A DNA stretch of 64,000 nucleotides from Cardiocondyla obscurior (GCF_019399895.1 NC_091886.1:248001-312000); one strand, 5' to 3'; shown: positions 22,989 to 33,221, counted from the stretch's first letter. A program made the numbers and translations. The notes: generated from the sequence alone by a model not told the origin.

Positions 22989-24067
22989 ACTATTTCTTTT
23001 TTTGCATTATAGAGAACATTTTGTCGATCGCGAAACCCATTCAATAAACAAAAAATGCCTACAATGTTACTATATTTACACCTCGTCATCTTCGCCGACG
23101 ACGAATAACCCTGCATGAATGTTACGTCGCAATCGGCATTTGGTACGGCATTAACATCAAAATGGCCGTATTCCCATAGTAAACCGAGACAATATTTGTT
23201 AAACTTACCAAACAGACGAGTCGAGTTATGTTTTAAAATTTCTCGCAATCCTGGAGTATCAGTTCTAGCCGTTTTTAAAAGTATGATGTCGTTATTAGTG
23301 GAACTTACAATATTTGCTCTGTGAATCTGAACGACGTCAACTTTATCATGATTTAAATTTATCAATCGCCACATATAATCTTGTGCGACTGACGGTAATA
23401 ATCTAAGTCCATAAATGCAAATGTAAAACCGTAGCAATTGTACTCCGCACTTCTCATCTAAGTTACAACAAAACAACTCTCTATTCATACATGCACAATA
23501 TCTATTAAAATCTTTTTGAAAAATAGTGTACGTTTTATCTGCGACGTGCTGCAAAGCTGCCAAACTTCCGCCAACGGTTTTCGTATTGCTCGCAAGATTT
23601 CGAGCAGCAGTAGCAAATATTTTTAATATTAACATTTTAAAACAAAACGCAACGTTGCTACTTTCTGATTCTTCTTTTCTGTTTTTAAGTAACTGACTCT
23701 TTGAAGAAAGTTGTATTAATGCGAAAACTGATTGATTGTTTATTGTAGCTATATGCGTTTCATAAAATTTTATATTTTTTTTGCATATTTCATTTATTGC
23801 AACCGGTGGACTCTGAAATGTCTCGAATATGTCCCTGTTTTTCAAATAACTCAATTTTTTATTTTTGCACTCTTGAACGGTGGATGGCAAACTGTGGATT
23901 TTTGTAACAGTATGGCACCTAAAAGGTGCCAAAGAGCGGCAACAAAACACAAAAGAATCAACGTCACATTGGACTTTTATGTCACTCTCTTCAATGGAAC
24001 ACTTTTTTGGACGTAAAACGTATCGCAATAAATCTTGCGACTCGATCCATTCTTGAACGGACGCCAT
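22976..24067 (-). CDS. Unrecognised 363-residue ORF heading the array
   Basis: The frame begins MASVQEWIESQDLLRYVL and includes several cysteines, some in close pairs (CFCC-like FVFCCRS, CACM, FCCNL). These could bind metal but fit no pattern I know. It is intronless. Its ATG lies only about 24 nt from the probable solo LTR, so any native promoter has been displaced or lay within the A-rich linker. With the three downstream ORFs it forms a same-strand array of 2.9 kb. Function is unknown. Confidence 0.55.
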   Translation of the reverse strand: MASVQEWIESQDLLRYVLRPKKCSIEESDIKVQCDVDSFVFCCRSLAPFRCHTVTKIHSLPSTVQECKNKKLSYLKNRDIFETFQSPPVAINEICKKNIKFYETHIATINNQSVFALIQLSSKSQLLKNRKEESESSNVAFCFKMLILKIFATAARNLASNTKTVGGSLAALQHVADKTYTIFQKDFNRYCACMNRELFCCNLDEKCGVQLLRFYICIYGLRLLPSVAQDYMWRLINLNHDKVDVVQIHRANIVSSTNNDIILLKTARTDTPGLREILKHNSTRLFGKFNKYCLGLLWEYGHFDVNAVPNADCDVTFMQGYSSSAKMTRCKYSNIVGIFCLLNGFRDRQNVLYNAKKEIVCNI

Positions 24068-24090
24068 TTTTATTGTTATTTGAAAAAAAA

Positions 24091-25257
24091 TGTAACGACC
24101 CTGCTTTCGCGTATACCGAATCGTCGGCTCGATGCGGGACGCGCCCGTGCGCTCGTCGGTATTCCGGGATTCGAATAGATAGGGTCCGTAAATGCAGCGA
24201 GACTGGTATATTAAATGTAGAAAAAAAACAAAGGTTTATTAACTGAATAAGAACATAACGCGTATTTACAATATGTACACGAAGCGTGAAACGGCCGCGC
24301 GAGCGGCGATCGAGGTTCGACAATAGTGAGCGAAGCACGCGGTGTCGGCGTGTCCGCGACGCGCGAAAGTTCCTACGGCCACGTGCCATTCGGCGGCACG
24401 TGCGAATGCGGTATGCTGACGCGGGAATAGATCGCAGGTGTTCGCGCGTTTTCGCCGAAATCCTTAGCTATTTCGCGGTATCGCTGACGCGGGAATAGGT
24501 CGCGTATGTATGCGCGTTTTCGCCGAAACCCTTAGATATTTCGCGGTATCGCTGGCGGTTCGCGAAGACAGGAGATGAAGCACCGGCTTGGTGTCGCGTA
24601 CCCGAGAGCACTCGAGCGAGACAGAGATCTCTCTACCCCGTGGTCGGCGACGGTGCGATAGGAACTGTTAATTCGTGTGTTCGATGATTCCACGCGCCCG
24701 GTGGTCGAGGTCCGAGATGACTCGGAGGAGGCAGAGTTCGCTCTACCCCTCGAGCTGACCGTGCCGGTGCGTTGGAAGTCGTGAACACAAGGTTAGGAAC
24801 GAGCCCCAGGATCACCTGGTGGAGACAGAGAGCGCTCTACCCCCGGATCGGCTCTAGGATGTCGGAGATGCTGCTCGCAAGCGAGCGGATCGAGGACGGT
24901 CCCGCTGAGCTCCGGCATCGCGGTTTTATACAGAAAAAACGAGGGCGCCGGGCTTGCGGGGCTCAGCGGGGTTACGGATGATCCTGCCGTGGCGCCGAGG
25001 ATCTTGTTACGGCGCGATCGTGAAACGGCGGTCCTCGCCGTCGTTGGCGCGTTCGGTGGCGTTCGGCGGAATTCGGCTAAGCCCGTGCGGGGACTTAGCC
25101 GCGAGACGATAGCGTAGCGCGTGCTATCGCCTATTCGACGTATATATATAATATAAGTTTGGGGCGCACCGCGTCCCGGGTCCCCGCCAGCGGAGTTTTG
25201 CCGGCGGCCGGCCGTTGTTCTGGCCGGAACGGTGCATTTCCTGGGTGCACCGTTACA
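24091..25257 (-). repeat. Probable solo LTR
   Basis: The 1167-bp GC-rich block begins TGTAACG and ends CGTTACA, the TG...CA form of an LTR, with AAAA on both flanks as a possible (uninformative) 4-bp target duplication. Read on the minus strand, it has a TATA-like tract at about 25158-25139 and an AATAAA near 24240, which is the expected U3-R-U5 order. No internal retroelement genes adjoin, so it would be a solo LTR. Family unknown (gypsy or BEL would fit). Confidence 0.5.
24418..24556. repeat. Two-copy ~67-bp tandem repeat within the LTR
   Basis: The segment GACGCGGGAATAG...TTCGCGGTATCGCTG occurs twice in a row with a few substitutions. A GAGACAGAG...CTCTACCCC motif also recurs three times in the following 300 bp. 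Such internal repeats are common in LTR U3 regions. Confidence 0.65.
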
Positions 25258-25261
25258 AAAA

Positions 25262-25640
25262 TAAAGTAAATTAATACGTGCTTTGTAAAAAAAAAAATTG
25301 CTTAAGAAAACTTGAAAAAAAAAATAAACAAAAAAATAAAAAAATAATAAACTCTTACACGTCAAAAAACTGCAAGTAATCACCAATCCGTACGCCCTAA
25401 TATCTCGCTCGCCTAAACCACCTGAAACAAAAAAAACACTTAATTAGTACGCGCTTTGTAAAAAAAAAAAAAAAAAAATGTTGAAAAAAAACTTGGAAAA
25501 AAAAAATAAAAAAATTAAAAACTCCTACACGTACTACCTCAAAGAACTCTAACTAATCACCAAATCGTACGCTGAAATACCTCGCTCTACTCAATCACCT
25601 GAAACAAAAAAAACACTTAATTAGTACGTGCTTTGTGAAA
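25262..25640. repeat. ~177-bp tandem repeat, about 2.2 copies
   Basis: The motif TTAATTAGTACGCGCTTTGT followed by a long A tract and ending CACCTGAAACAAAAAAAACACT recurs at about 25266, 25440 and 25617. It is AT-rich and non-coding. Confidence 0.7.
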
Positions 25641-25936
25641 AAAAAAAAAAAAAATTAAGAAAGAAAAAATTGTATGTACACCAAAACACGTTTCAAAGCA
25701 TTCTCTATTTATAAAACATCGAATTATAACAGAAAAAAAAAATTTTTTACTCAAGTACCATGAAAAACATGGTCCTTCGTGGTACTTGAATTTCTCGAAA
25801 AAACACAAGGAATGCTTTGCCGCGGGTTTTAATGATGTATTTTATATTGCCTAATAACGTATAATATTCTTTTTTCATAACGCTCTGCAGCAGTTAATGA
25901 TATCCGCACCCCGCGCTTGAACACCTTGACAATTAT

Positions 25937-26405
25937 AAAATTGCTGTATTTCAAAAACTATAAAGAATACAAAAAAATATAATATACATAATTTGTGTAA
26001 TTTTTCAAATGCAGAAAGATGCACGAAACAGATTTTTAAAATATTGCTTAATTTTCCATTTGTTTATAACAATTACCACAATTAAATAATAAACCATTTT
26101 TTTGTATAGGACAAAATTGATGCCTTTTTTAATTTTGTATATTACCCTATTGACACAATTTACATATTTTTTGATTTTACACGTTTTTTAATAATTTATT
26201 TGTACAATAAAGGTATGCCAATTCTTCAAATCACCAAAATTTTAAAAAATTGCTGTATTTTGAAAACTATTAAAAGTACAGAAAAGTATAATATATGAAT
26301 TTGAAGTAGTTTTTAAAATGCAGAAAGATGCACGGAACAGATTTTTTAAATATTGCATAACTTTCCTTTTGTTAATAACAATTACCAAAATAAAGTAATA
26401 AACCA
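25937..26405. repeat. Diverged direct duplication, ~157 bp, spaced ~310 bp
   Basis: The stretch from TTGCTGTATTTCAAAAACTAT to AATAATAAACC (25941-26098) recurs with substitutions at about 26253-26405, including GCAGAAAGATGCACG. No coding capacity is apparent. Confidence 0.7.
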
Positions 26406-26407
26406 AT

Positions 26408-26867
26408 TCTGGGCAGGTAAAAATGCCGGAGGGATCAATAGGAGCATTTTTTGTTAATAAAATTTGGTCCTATCTTTTCCCCTTCTTTTCGCACAAAAGC
26501 AAAAACCAAAAAAAAAAAAGAAAAAAAAATCTGGGCAGGTAGAAAGGTGAGGGAGACTAGTAGAAGCATTTTTTGTTAATGAAATTTTGTTTTATCTCTT
26601 TCCCCTTCCGCACACAAAAGCAAAAACCAAAAAAAAAAATCTGGGCAGGTAGAAAAGTGGGAGAGACCAGTAAAAGCATTTTTTGTTAATAAAATTTTGT
26701 CCTATCTTTTACTCCCTCCGCGCACAAGAGCAAAAACTAAAAAAAAAAAAATCTGGGCAGGTGGAAAGATGCGAGAGACCAATAGAAGCATTTTTTGTTA
26801 ATGAAATTTTGTCCTATCTCTCCCCCCCTTTACGCACGAGGGCAAAAACCTAAAAAAAAGAAAAAAA
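26408..26867. repeat. Four-copy ~110-120-bp tandem repeat
   Basis: Units begin TCTGGGCAGGT at 26408, 26530, 26640 and 26752. Each contains GAAGCATTTTTTGTTAAT and a pyrimidine-rich segment followed by GCAAAAACC and an A tract. Confidence 0.85.
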
Positions 26868-27180
26868 ATTTAGTAGCATTGTCCTCCACCCAAAACCCCC
26901 GGTTCCCCAAATTTCCCCAAAATTGTTGGGGAAGAAAAAAAATTTAGTAGTATTGTCCCCCACCCAAAACCCCCAGGTCCCCAAATTTTCCCAAAATCGT
27001 TGGGGGAGAAAAAAATTTAGTAGTATTGTCTCCCACCCAAAACCCCCGGTTCCCAAAATTCCCCCAAAATCGTTGTCGGAGAAAAAAAATTTATAGTAGT
27101 ATTGTCCTTCACCCAAAACCCCCGGTTCCCCAAATTCCCCCAAAATCGTTGGGAGAGAAAAAAAGTTTAATAGTATTGGT
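26868..27180. repeat. Four-copy ~74-bp C-rich tandem repeat
   Basis: Units contain AATTTAGTAGTATTGTCC, CACCCAAAACCCCCGGTTCC and CCCCAAAATCGTTGGGGGAG. Each unit has several short C-runs in an otherwise A-rich background. The 97-residue minus-strand frame across it is repetitive and is not called as a gene. Confidence 0.85.
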
Positions 27181-27990
27181 AGTAGTATATTAAAAAAACT
27201 TGGTAAAAAAAAAAAAAATTTGAAAATTTGCCAAAATGCATAACTTTTGATTTTATATCGACCAAAAGTGACGTAAAAAGAACTTTTCTTATTTTTTGTA
27301 TTTTTGTCAAAATACTTAGTAAAAAAAAAAAAAAAAAATTAATTTTTGCCAGAATGCATAATTTTTGATTCTGTATCGACGAAAAGTGTCTTTAAAAAAC
27401 TTTTTTTAAAAAGTGTTAAGAAAAACTTGGTAAAAAAAAAAAAAACTTTTATTACGTCAATCAGTAGATCTTGTCAAGAGAAACAACTTCACTTAAAATC
27501 TTAACTCTCTATCTCCACTCCTTCCCTCTCTAAAAATATAAACACATTTTTTTTTTAAATGGTGGCCGGTTTTTTTACATTTTTTTACAGATGAGCACGG
27601 ATCGTAAAAAGTTCCTTCTAAATAAAAAAAAAAAAAAATTATAAAATTTTTAAAAACTTATGCCTTAAACGGTTGGTCGTGGAGCATTCTTTTTTTTTTT
27701 AATGAAAGATCTCGACAAGCTCTACAACTCCTTTTTTGACACCAAACTTCTAGCTCCACTGCTTTTTCTTCTAAAAATATAATTTCATTTTTTTTTAAGA
27801 TAGCGGCCGGTTTTTTTACTTTTTTTTACGGATGAGCACGGATCATAAAAAGTTCCTTACGATAAAAAAATTAAAAAAAAAAAAAAATATTTTCAAAATT
27901 TGCCAGAATGCATAACTTTTGATTCTATATCGACTGAAAGTGTCGTGGAGACAACTTTTTTTCAAACCCTTATCAAAATACTTATAAGGA
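27181..27990. repeat. Interspersed short repeats in AT-rich DNA
   Basis: GCCAGAATGCATAA(C/T)TTTTGATT...TATCGAC occurs near 27230, 27349 and 27901. GGCCGGTTTTTTTAC...GATGAGCACGGATC...AAAAAGTTCC occurs near 27565 and 27806. The array looks like a decayed higher-order repeat. No gene is seen. Confidence 0.65.
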
Positions 27991-28250
27991 GAGCCCAGAC
28001 CCACTAGGTCACCGATTTTCTTGAGATTCAACCTGTATATTATATTGATACAGAAGTCTCCTATGTTATTCGAAGACGATGCACTTCTCAAGCATTTGCG
28101 AGAAATTGCGATTTAAAGTTTTGCGTGTCCCTTTACTATCACTGCGTAAGAACGAATTTTCGAAGCACGGCGTAGTGCACAGAACTAGGCGACGAGCTAG
28201 AAGTCTGCACGTTGCCAGTTCGCGTCCCATTTTTTTATATATTTTTTTTA

Positions 28251-28325
28251 TCTTGAGAAAGACAATTTTAAATGCCTTGTCTTTCTCAAGATAGAAAACG
28301 GCATTTAAAATTGTCTTTCTCAAGA
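28251..28325. repeat. Hairpin with 26-bp arms
   Basis: TCTTGAGAAAGACAATTTTAAATGCC at 28251-28276 is inverted at 28300-28325 around a 23-nt loop that itself repeats part of the arm (CTTTCTCAAGATAGAAAAC). Confidence 0.85.
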
Positions 28326-30265
28326 CAGAAAACGAAAATTATCCCAAAATTAAATTATACGTAATGTAAAAATATATATTTATAATATAAGTAACATGAG
28401 TATTTAATTTCGATTGTCAAAAGTCGCGAAATGTCTTAAAGTATAAGCTAGAATTAATAGCGTACTCTTGCGATATACTTCTATCCTTGTCTGCCCGTAT
28501 AAACACGAACGCGTGCAAGTGAGAGAGCGAAGGTGCGCCAATAATAATTTCTTAGCGTTCACTCATGCTTTCTCTCTCACACGCACGGATCGCGAGCGAG
28601 ATAGAGCATGAGAACACCTCCCACCAAATTTTCCCCCGTCCTTTCGCTCCTTTCGGCGTTCCGCGCCTCACGTACGCGATCCGCGGTGAGGCCTCACGCA
28701 CACTACCCCACCTCACGCGTGGGAGCCGCCGTCGCCGCAGTGCGACAGGCTATTATTGCCGGTCACTGTACGTCGCAATAAAATTTATTATTAATTTAAT
28801 TTTTGCGTCTAAAAATACATTTTATAATACATATTTGATTTTTTTTATAGAAAAAATAACAATTTTTCAATAAACGGTTTATGAACATATATGTATATTA
28901 TGTATAACTCGGCATTATAATTCGGTGATATGTTAAAATAAATAAGATATATAGATATAAGATATAAAATCTATTAAATAAATAAAAATATAATAAATAA
29001 ATAGATATAAATATATTTTATATATCAACCTAAAACAATTGATGTGACGTCCCAGTGTTCGAAGTGGTTTCGCGACTTCGTTCGACCATGTAATGATGAA
29101 TAATAATAATTAAAGGGTTCTTCTGCGGTTAAGGAGGCTAAAACTCCAAGATAAAGGTTACTTAATAATTCACTGTAGAGAAGTTGACAATTTGTTCCCA
29201 GAGTAGATTTATTACTGAACACAGATTTTTACAACGTTTTGATATAAATAGTAAGGTCGGTCTTATGGTTTAACAAATTTACAATATGCGTATTTCTATT
29301 TGTATCTCTTTATGACTCTTGCCAAATTATAGTATAATGCTATAAAAAATCATTCTACTTGAGACGTTCTGAGACTATCTAAAAGCTGAGAGCTTACACT
29401 TAAAAACTTTCTGAATTTACGAGACCCAACAAGAGCTTTTACTAGACCGGTTCAAAGCTTTTGCTAGAGAGCGGTGGCTTGTGGTTTTCTGAACTGCTTA
29501 TATACTATTTTAGAACAATGGAAAGGAGTAGTTTCGATTTTGTTAATCCTTATTTGGTTACAAGGTTTCAGATTGGTCCACGTTGGTTCAACCTTGGTTC
29601 TTTATATGGTAACGAATTTAACTATTGGCTTGTAAGGCTGGCCTTGGTTCAAGAAGATGTTTCATCATGACTCAAAAAGTAAGCTCTGTTTTTCTATTAT
29701 TTTATCTGATGGGCTTTAAACATACTTTACATAAATTGTCTAAGAAATGTCTTAGTGTATAAGTTTAAAATAATTAATAAATATCGGAGACGAAATCCTA
29801 GCCTTCCCGGCGCCGTTGCGTCACCCGATACGCACTTTAAAGAGATCACGCTTCTTGCTAGCCCTTTCTTCGTTTCATCAGACAAAGATTAAGCACGCAT
29901 TGTGTCTTAATAACGATCTGCAAATACGCAGTGCCATTCTCTGGCTAACGTCACGAACGATCGTGAAATCAGAAACTATAATATCCGGCAAGCAACGCAA
30001 GACGATCCTGCGGATTCTAAGATCGCCGGGAACCCCGGGATTGCGTCCTCGCTTAAACAAAGAACTTGTGCTAAGCACTTGTCATCGATCTGCTAGCAGC
30101 AGTAGTACTCCCTGAGTCTTGCTCGAAGACACTTCATGCCTTTTACCGTGACAACTTTAAGTATATTTCAAAAGCAATTTTGCGTGCTTGCATCTACACT
30201 TTCGCGATTCGCGCTTGCTTCAAATTCGCGTGGCTCGCGCTTGTGAAATTTGTACACAACAGTAA
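28326..30265. other. Region without a supportable gene, left of the Polinton
   Basis: A GC-richer patch at about 28490-28770 is followed by AT-rich sequence. A TGTGACGTCCCAGTGTTCGAAG motif near 29043 resembles the TGTTACGTCCCGGTAGTCGAAG motif near 19174 and could be a shared LTR-type terminus, but no matching end was located. No reading frame has recognisable features. Confidence 0.5.
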
Positions 30266-30485
30266 GGAATAAACACGGGTTCTAACCCAGGAGCGTTGAG
30301 GGAGGCGAGGGGACGGGGGAAAAAACCGCGATGAGAGAGAGACGGGGGGTATCCGTCACCCATTCATACCCCCGGTCTCTCTTCCCACCTACGGCTACCT
30401 CTCCCCGCGCTCCTCTCATCGCGGTTTTTTCCCCGTCCCTCGCCTCCTCAACGCTCCTGAGTTAGAACCCGTGTTTATTCCCCCT
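30266..30485. repeat. Palindromic outer end of the Polinton left repeat
   Basis: GGAATAAACACGGGTTCTAACCCAGGAGCG... folds back on ...CGCTCCTGAGTTAGAACCCGTGTTTATTCC with a 100-bp asymmetric centre. The reverse complement of the whole block occurs at the other element end (50983-51213). It would form a long hairpin at the very terminus. Confidence 0.85.
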
Positions 30486-30552
30486 TACAACACCCCGCGC
30501 TAGCAACCACCGTTAATATATATATTACAAATAAAATAAAAACTTACGTTTT

Positions 30553-30882
30553 TTAATTTTGCCGCATTTTTTTCACCGGCGGCAATTCGCTGTTTATGAA
30601 GACGAATCGTTTCCCGTGGGTGCACAAGTTCATTCGCTTGTCTATAATGTATTCACAATCGTTACCCACAGGATTTTTGGGAATAAAAGGAGATGTTCTA
30701 ATAACTGTTAATGCTTCACCACGTTCGATTTTACCATGTAAACGATTGTCCATATATATGCTAAATTGAGCTATACTGTTTGTTTGGTGTGTACCACACC
30801 ACACACCGCCTGTACTGAATGGGGTACGATCCCCCAACTCACGACGCGCAAGAATATGCAGTAGCGACGAACACTTTTCCAT
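30553..30882 (-). CDS. Polinton terminal-repeat protein, left copy
   Basis: From ATG 30882 (MEKCSSLLHILARRELGDRT) the frame gives about 109 residues and closely resembles the right-repeat ORF at 47178-47513. An in-frame upstream ATG at 30921 exists, but the alignment favours 30882. Conserved blocks are GGVWCGTH, NPVG, IDKRMNLCTHGKR and the C-terminus LPPVKKMRQN. Both copies stay open while the nucleotides diverge, which suggests coding constraint. No known domain is recognised. Confidence 0.65.
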   Translation of the reverse strand: MEKCSSLLHILARRELGDRTPFSTGGVWCGTHQTNSIAQFSIYMDNRLHGKIERGEALTVIRTSPFIPKNPVGNDCEYIIDKRMNLCTHGKRFVFINSELPPVKKMRQN

Positions 30883-31009
30883 TTGAGAGAAATTAGACGT
30901 TACACTTGAAAAAATCAGCATACGACTAACAGGCTACAGCTGTGAACTCACTGCAGATAGTCAGAAAGTAAAACGAAAGCATTTTTTTATCAACAGCAGT
31001 CCCGAAGGT

Positions 31010-31400
31010 GTGACATATACTCATGCGAATCTTTTTACAGCGTTTTTACAAACGTTAGCACGTTTGAAACTTAAGATGCATGTTTATCATGCAATGAGAG
31101 ATTAAGAAATTATTTCATTTGAAAAGATGTATCTCGAAAAAAATGCGACATATACTTATGCAAATTTTTTCTTATAGCTACACGTTTGAAACTCCAGATG
31201 CATTCTTGCACATAATGTGAAATTATTTTATATTAAAAATATAAATTTGCAAATATTTTTGTCTTATAAACAATATATTTAATATAAACATTTTTGAAAT
31301 ATAATATAAACATTTAAAACATATACTCATGCGAATCTTTCTTTTGAAATTTTTTATCATCTACTATCCTAAGGTGTGTGACATATACCCGTGCGAATCA
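31010..31400. repeat. Iterated subterminal motif TGACATATACTCATGCGAAT
   Basis: Variants occur at about 31008, 31143, 31320 and 31378 in the same orientation, each followed by a T-rich tract. Inverted counterparts (AGTATATGTCACA) lie at about 46868 and 47030 in the right repeat. Spaced subterminal copies suggest protein-binding sites for replication or integration (inference). Confidence 0.6.
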
Positions 31401-31464
31401 CTTTAAGAAAAAATGCTGTCAAATCGACACGTGTTAAAAAATGCATCAATATGCAAAAATGTAT

Positions 31465-31495
31465 ATATAAAGAGAGGCTGTGAGATGTAAAATCT
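31465..31495 (+). promoter_or_regulatory. Putative TATA promoter of the spliced small Polinton gene
   Basis: TGTATATATAAAGAGAGGC lies about 100 nt upstream of the ATG at 31572, in a suitable place for a core promoter. No experimental support. Confidence 0.4.
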
Positions 31496-31571
31496 ATTTA
31501 GTCGCGAAACATTGCAGTTTGAGAACCATTTGTCGTGAAGTTTTTTTTGTTTTTTTGTTTTTGTTTAAAAA

Positions 31572-32073
31572 ATGAGTGATTCATTTTATACTGATTGTTT
31601 GGAGAATCATATTGATGTGACATATCCAGCCATTGGGGTAAGTACTATCATGTAAAAAATACTAACTATTTTAATGAAAAAAAAATGTAGCATAAAATTA
31701 TAATATTTTTTTACAGCGCATATACATAGACAGCGAACCATATCATGAGGTGCGGATTAAGCACGTTTTAAAACTAAAAATTCCACACGTACAGCCCGTA
31801 AGTCATTTTTACGTAAAATATATTTAAATAAAGAATGTAGAAATAAAATAATTTAATTTTTTAATTTTAGGATTGGATTGATCCTGAAGAAAATTCCATA
31901 AAAGGATTTGTTAATATTAGAAAAAAAATGCTATAAAAAATGAGCGTCATCGCAATAAAGAGTACAACAAATATATTTGGATGGGCCCTCATGAAGGTGG
32001 CGATGTCTTCGGGTTGCGCCGCATTTTTAATATGGAGGAGGACATCGCCTTTGCGCCGGAAAATTGGAATTAG
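31572..32073 (+). CDS. Spliced small Polinton protein, unknown function, frameshifted in last exon
   Basis: Exons 31572-31637, 31717-31797 and 31871 onward have GT/AG borders and read in frame (starting MSDSFYTDCLENHI). In exon 3 an A8 run near 31921 shifts the frame into an early stop at about 31937. In the other frame an open stretch (YNKYIWMGPHEGGDVFGL) runs on to a TAG at 32071-32073. The intended protein would be about 115 residues. No domain is recognised. Its position just inside the left repeat, pointing inward, and its own TATA suggest an independently transcribed gene. Introns are short (79 and 73 nt). Confidence 0.6.
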
Positions 32074-32154
32074 GTAAAAATAAATATATATATTCTTAAT
32101 ATATATTATAATTGTATTTTTTAATTATAATTATATATTTCAGCCCCAAAACAT

Positions 32155-32190
32155 GATTTAAATTAAGATTAAGATTAAGATTAAGATTAA
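32155..32190. repeat. (AAGATT)n microsatellite
   Basis: About five tandem copies of TAAGAT lie just downstream of the spliced small gene. Confidence 0.8.
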
Positions 32191-32347
32191 AATATATATT
32201 TTTAATAATTATATTTTATATATTTTATATTTGTTAAAAATAAAAACATAATTTTACATAAAAATAATTTTTATTTTAATCTTTATAACTCCTCCTGACA
32301 CAACCACTAATTAAATATTTTAAGGTGCTACACTTCATCACCATCCG

Positions 32348-32650
32348 CTAACATAAATTTTTTATTAAAAATTTTTTACAACTTTTGATGCTCCAGTTAA
32401 ATATTTTTAAATACATTTTGTAAAGCGCAATGCTTAAGATGATTATTAATAGGATCCAAAATATTTTGTAAGATTCGGCATCTTTATTATCTGCGTCTAA
32501 GGTTTCAATGATGTGGTCTTCTCTAACATCGCCGTCGAGCATATCAGCCATGTACGTTTCTCGTATCCTTTGATATAAGATGCTACACTTCATCGCCATC
32601 CTCGTTAACATAATTTTTATCTTTATAATTCCTTTTGGCGCTGCGACCAC
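32348..32650 (-). pseudogene. Partial tandem duplicate of the 171-residue Polinton ORF
   Basis: This 100-residue frame repeats the C-terminal part of the neighbouring upstream ORF: ADMLDGDVREDHIIETLDAD here against ADMLDDDVREDYTIETLDAD there. It then ends in a hydrophobic segment (FWILLIIILSIALYKMYL) not shared with the neighbour. The duplication is about 300 bp at DNA level and lacks the N-terminal domain. Either it is a remnant, or the hydrophobic end makes it a small membrane protein. Confidence 0.55.
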
Positions 32651-33138
32651 CAGTTGAATATTTTAAATACATTCTGTAAAGCGCAATGCGTAAGATGATT
32701 TCCGCATCGCATGGTATTAATAGTATCTAAAATATTTAAAGATTCAATATCTTCATAATCAGCGTCTAAGGTTTCAATGGTGTAATCTTCTCTAACATCA
32801 TCGTCGAGCATATCAGCCAACCATGCACATTTCTCATATCCTTTGACGTATATAAGACGTGACACTTCATCACCGCCTACACCTGTTACAGCTGTTGTAA
32901 TTAATTGTTTTGCCATGTTGTATGGCACAGTTCCTTCTTCCCATGACAATGCGTGATGATATTTTATTGTCCAAGAAATGCATGATTTTTCAGATTGTGT
33001 CAAAAAATTCCATGGCACTGGATTTTTAAAGATGTAATGAGTTAGAACAGTACCCTTTCTTAGCACTGCAACTTCTTTTACAATAAATCGCCGCCCAATA
33101 TTAAAACCTTGAAGATCAACAAACGTTGGCGCAATCAT
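32623..33138 (-). CDS. Polinton accessory protein, 171 residues, unknown
   Basis: It begins MIAPTFVDLQGFNIGRRFIV. The opening beta-strand pattern FVDLQGF...FIVKEVAVL, followed by a basic/aromatic middle, is reminiscent of nuclease-like proteins found near Polintons, but I cannot confirm a catalytic set. The gene lies downstream of the capsid gene on the same strand and overlaps the duplicated fragment by 28 nt. It is complete and undisturbed, which argues it is functional or recently so. Confidence 0.6.
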   Translation of the reverse strand: MIAPTFVDLQGFNIGRRFIVKEVAVLRKGTVLTHYIFKNPVPWNFLTQSEKSCISWTIKYHHALSWEEGTVPYNMAKQLITTAVTGVGGDEVSRLIYVKGYEKCAWLADMLDDDVREDYTIETLDADYEDIESLNILDTINTMRCGNHLTHCALQNVFKIFNWWSQRQKEL

Positions 33139-33221
33139 GATGAACGCGTGTTTGAAACAATAATGACGTGTAGATAAAATTGCTTCTTTATATATGATAA
33201 AAACTGCTGATATAGCAATTT

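Larger units (their letters stand above)
30266..31180. repeat. Polinton left terminal inverted repeat
   Basis: About 0.9 kb that matches, inverted, 46855-47547 plus 50926-51213. It includes a palindromic outer segment (30266-30485), an AT-rich linker, a small ORF (30553-30882) and an inner part with TGACATATACTCATGCGAAT motifs. It diverges moderately from the right copy. Confidence 0.85.

Noticed and set aside
26850..27143. 97-residue Phe/Gly/Trp-rich minus-strand ORF
   Set aside because: It is an artefact of the ~74-bp tandem repeat.
28565..28873. 102-residue plus-strand ORF in a GC-richer patch
   Set aside because: No domain, no conserved context; the lower part is AT-rich low complexity.
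29043..30262. Possible LTR starting TGTGACGTCCC and ending near GTACACAACA
   Set aside because: Flanks do not form a target duplication and no internal LTR order was seen; left as an unassigned motif.
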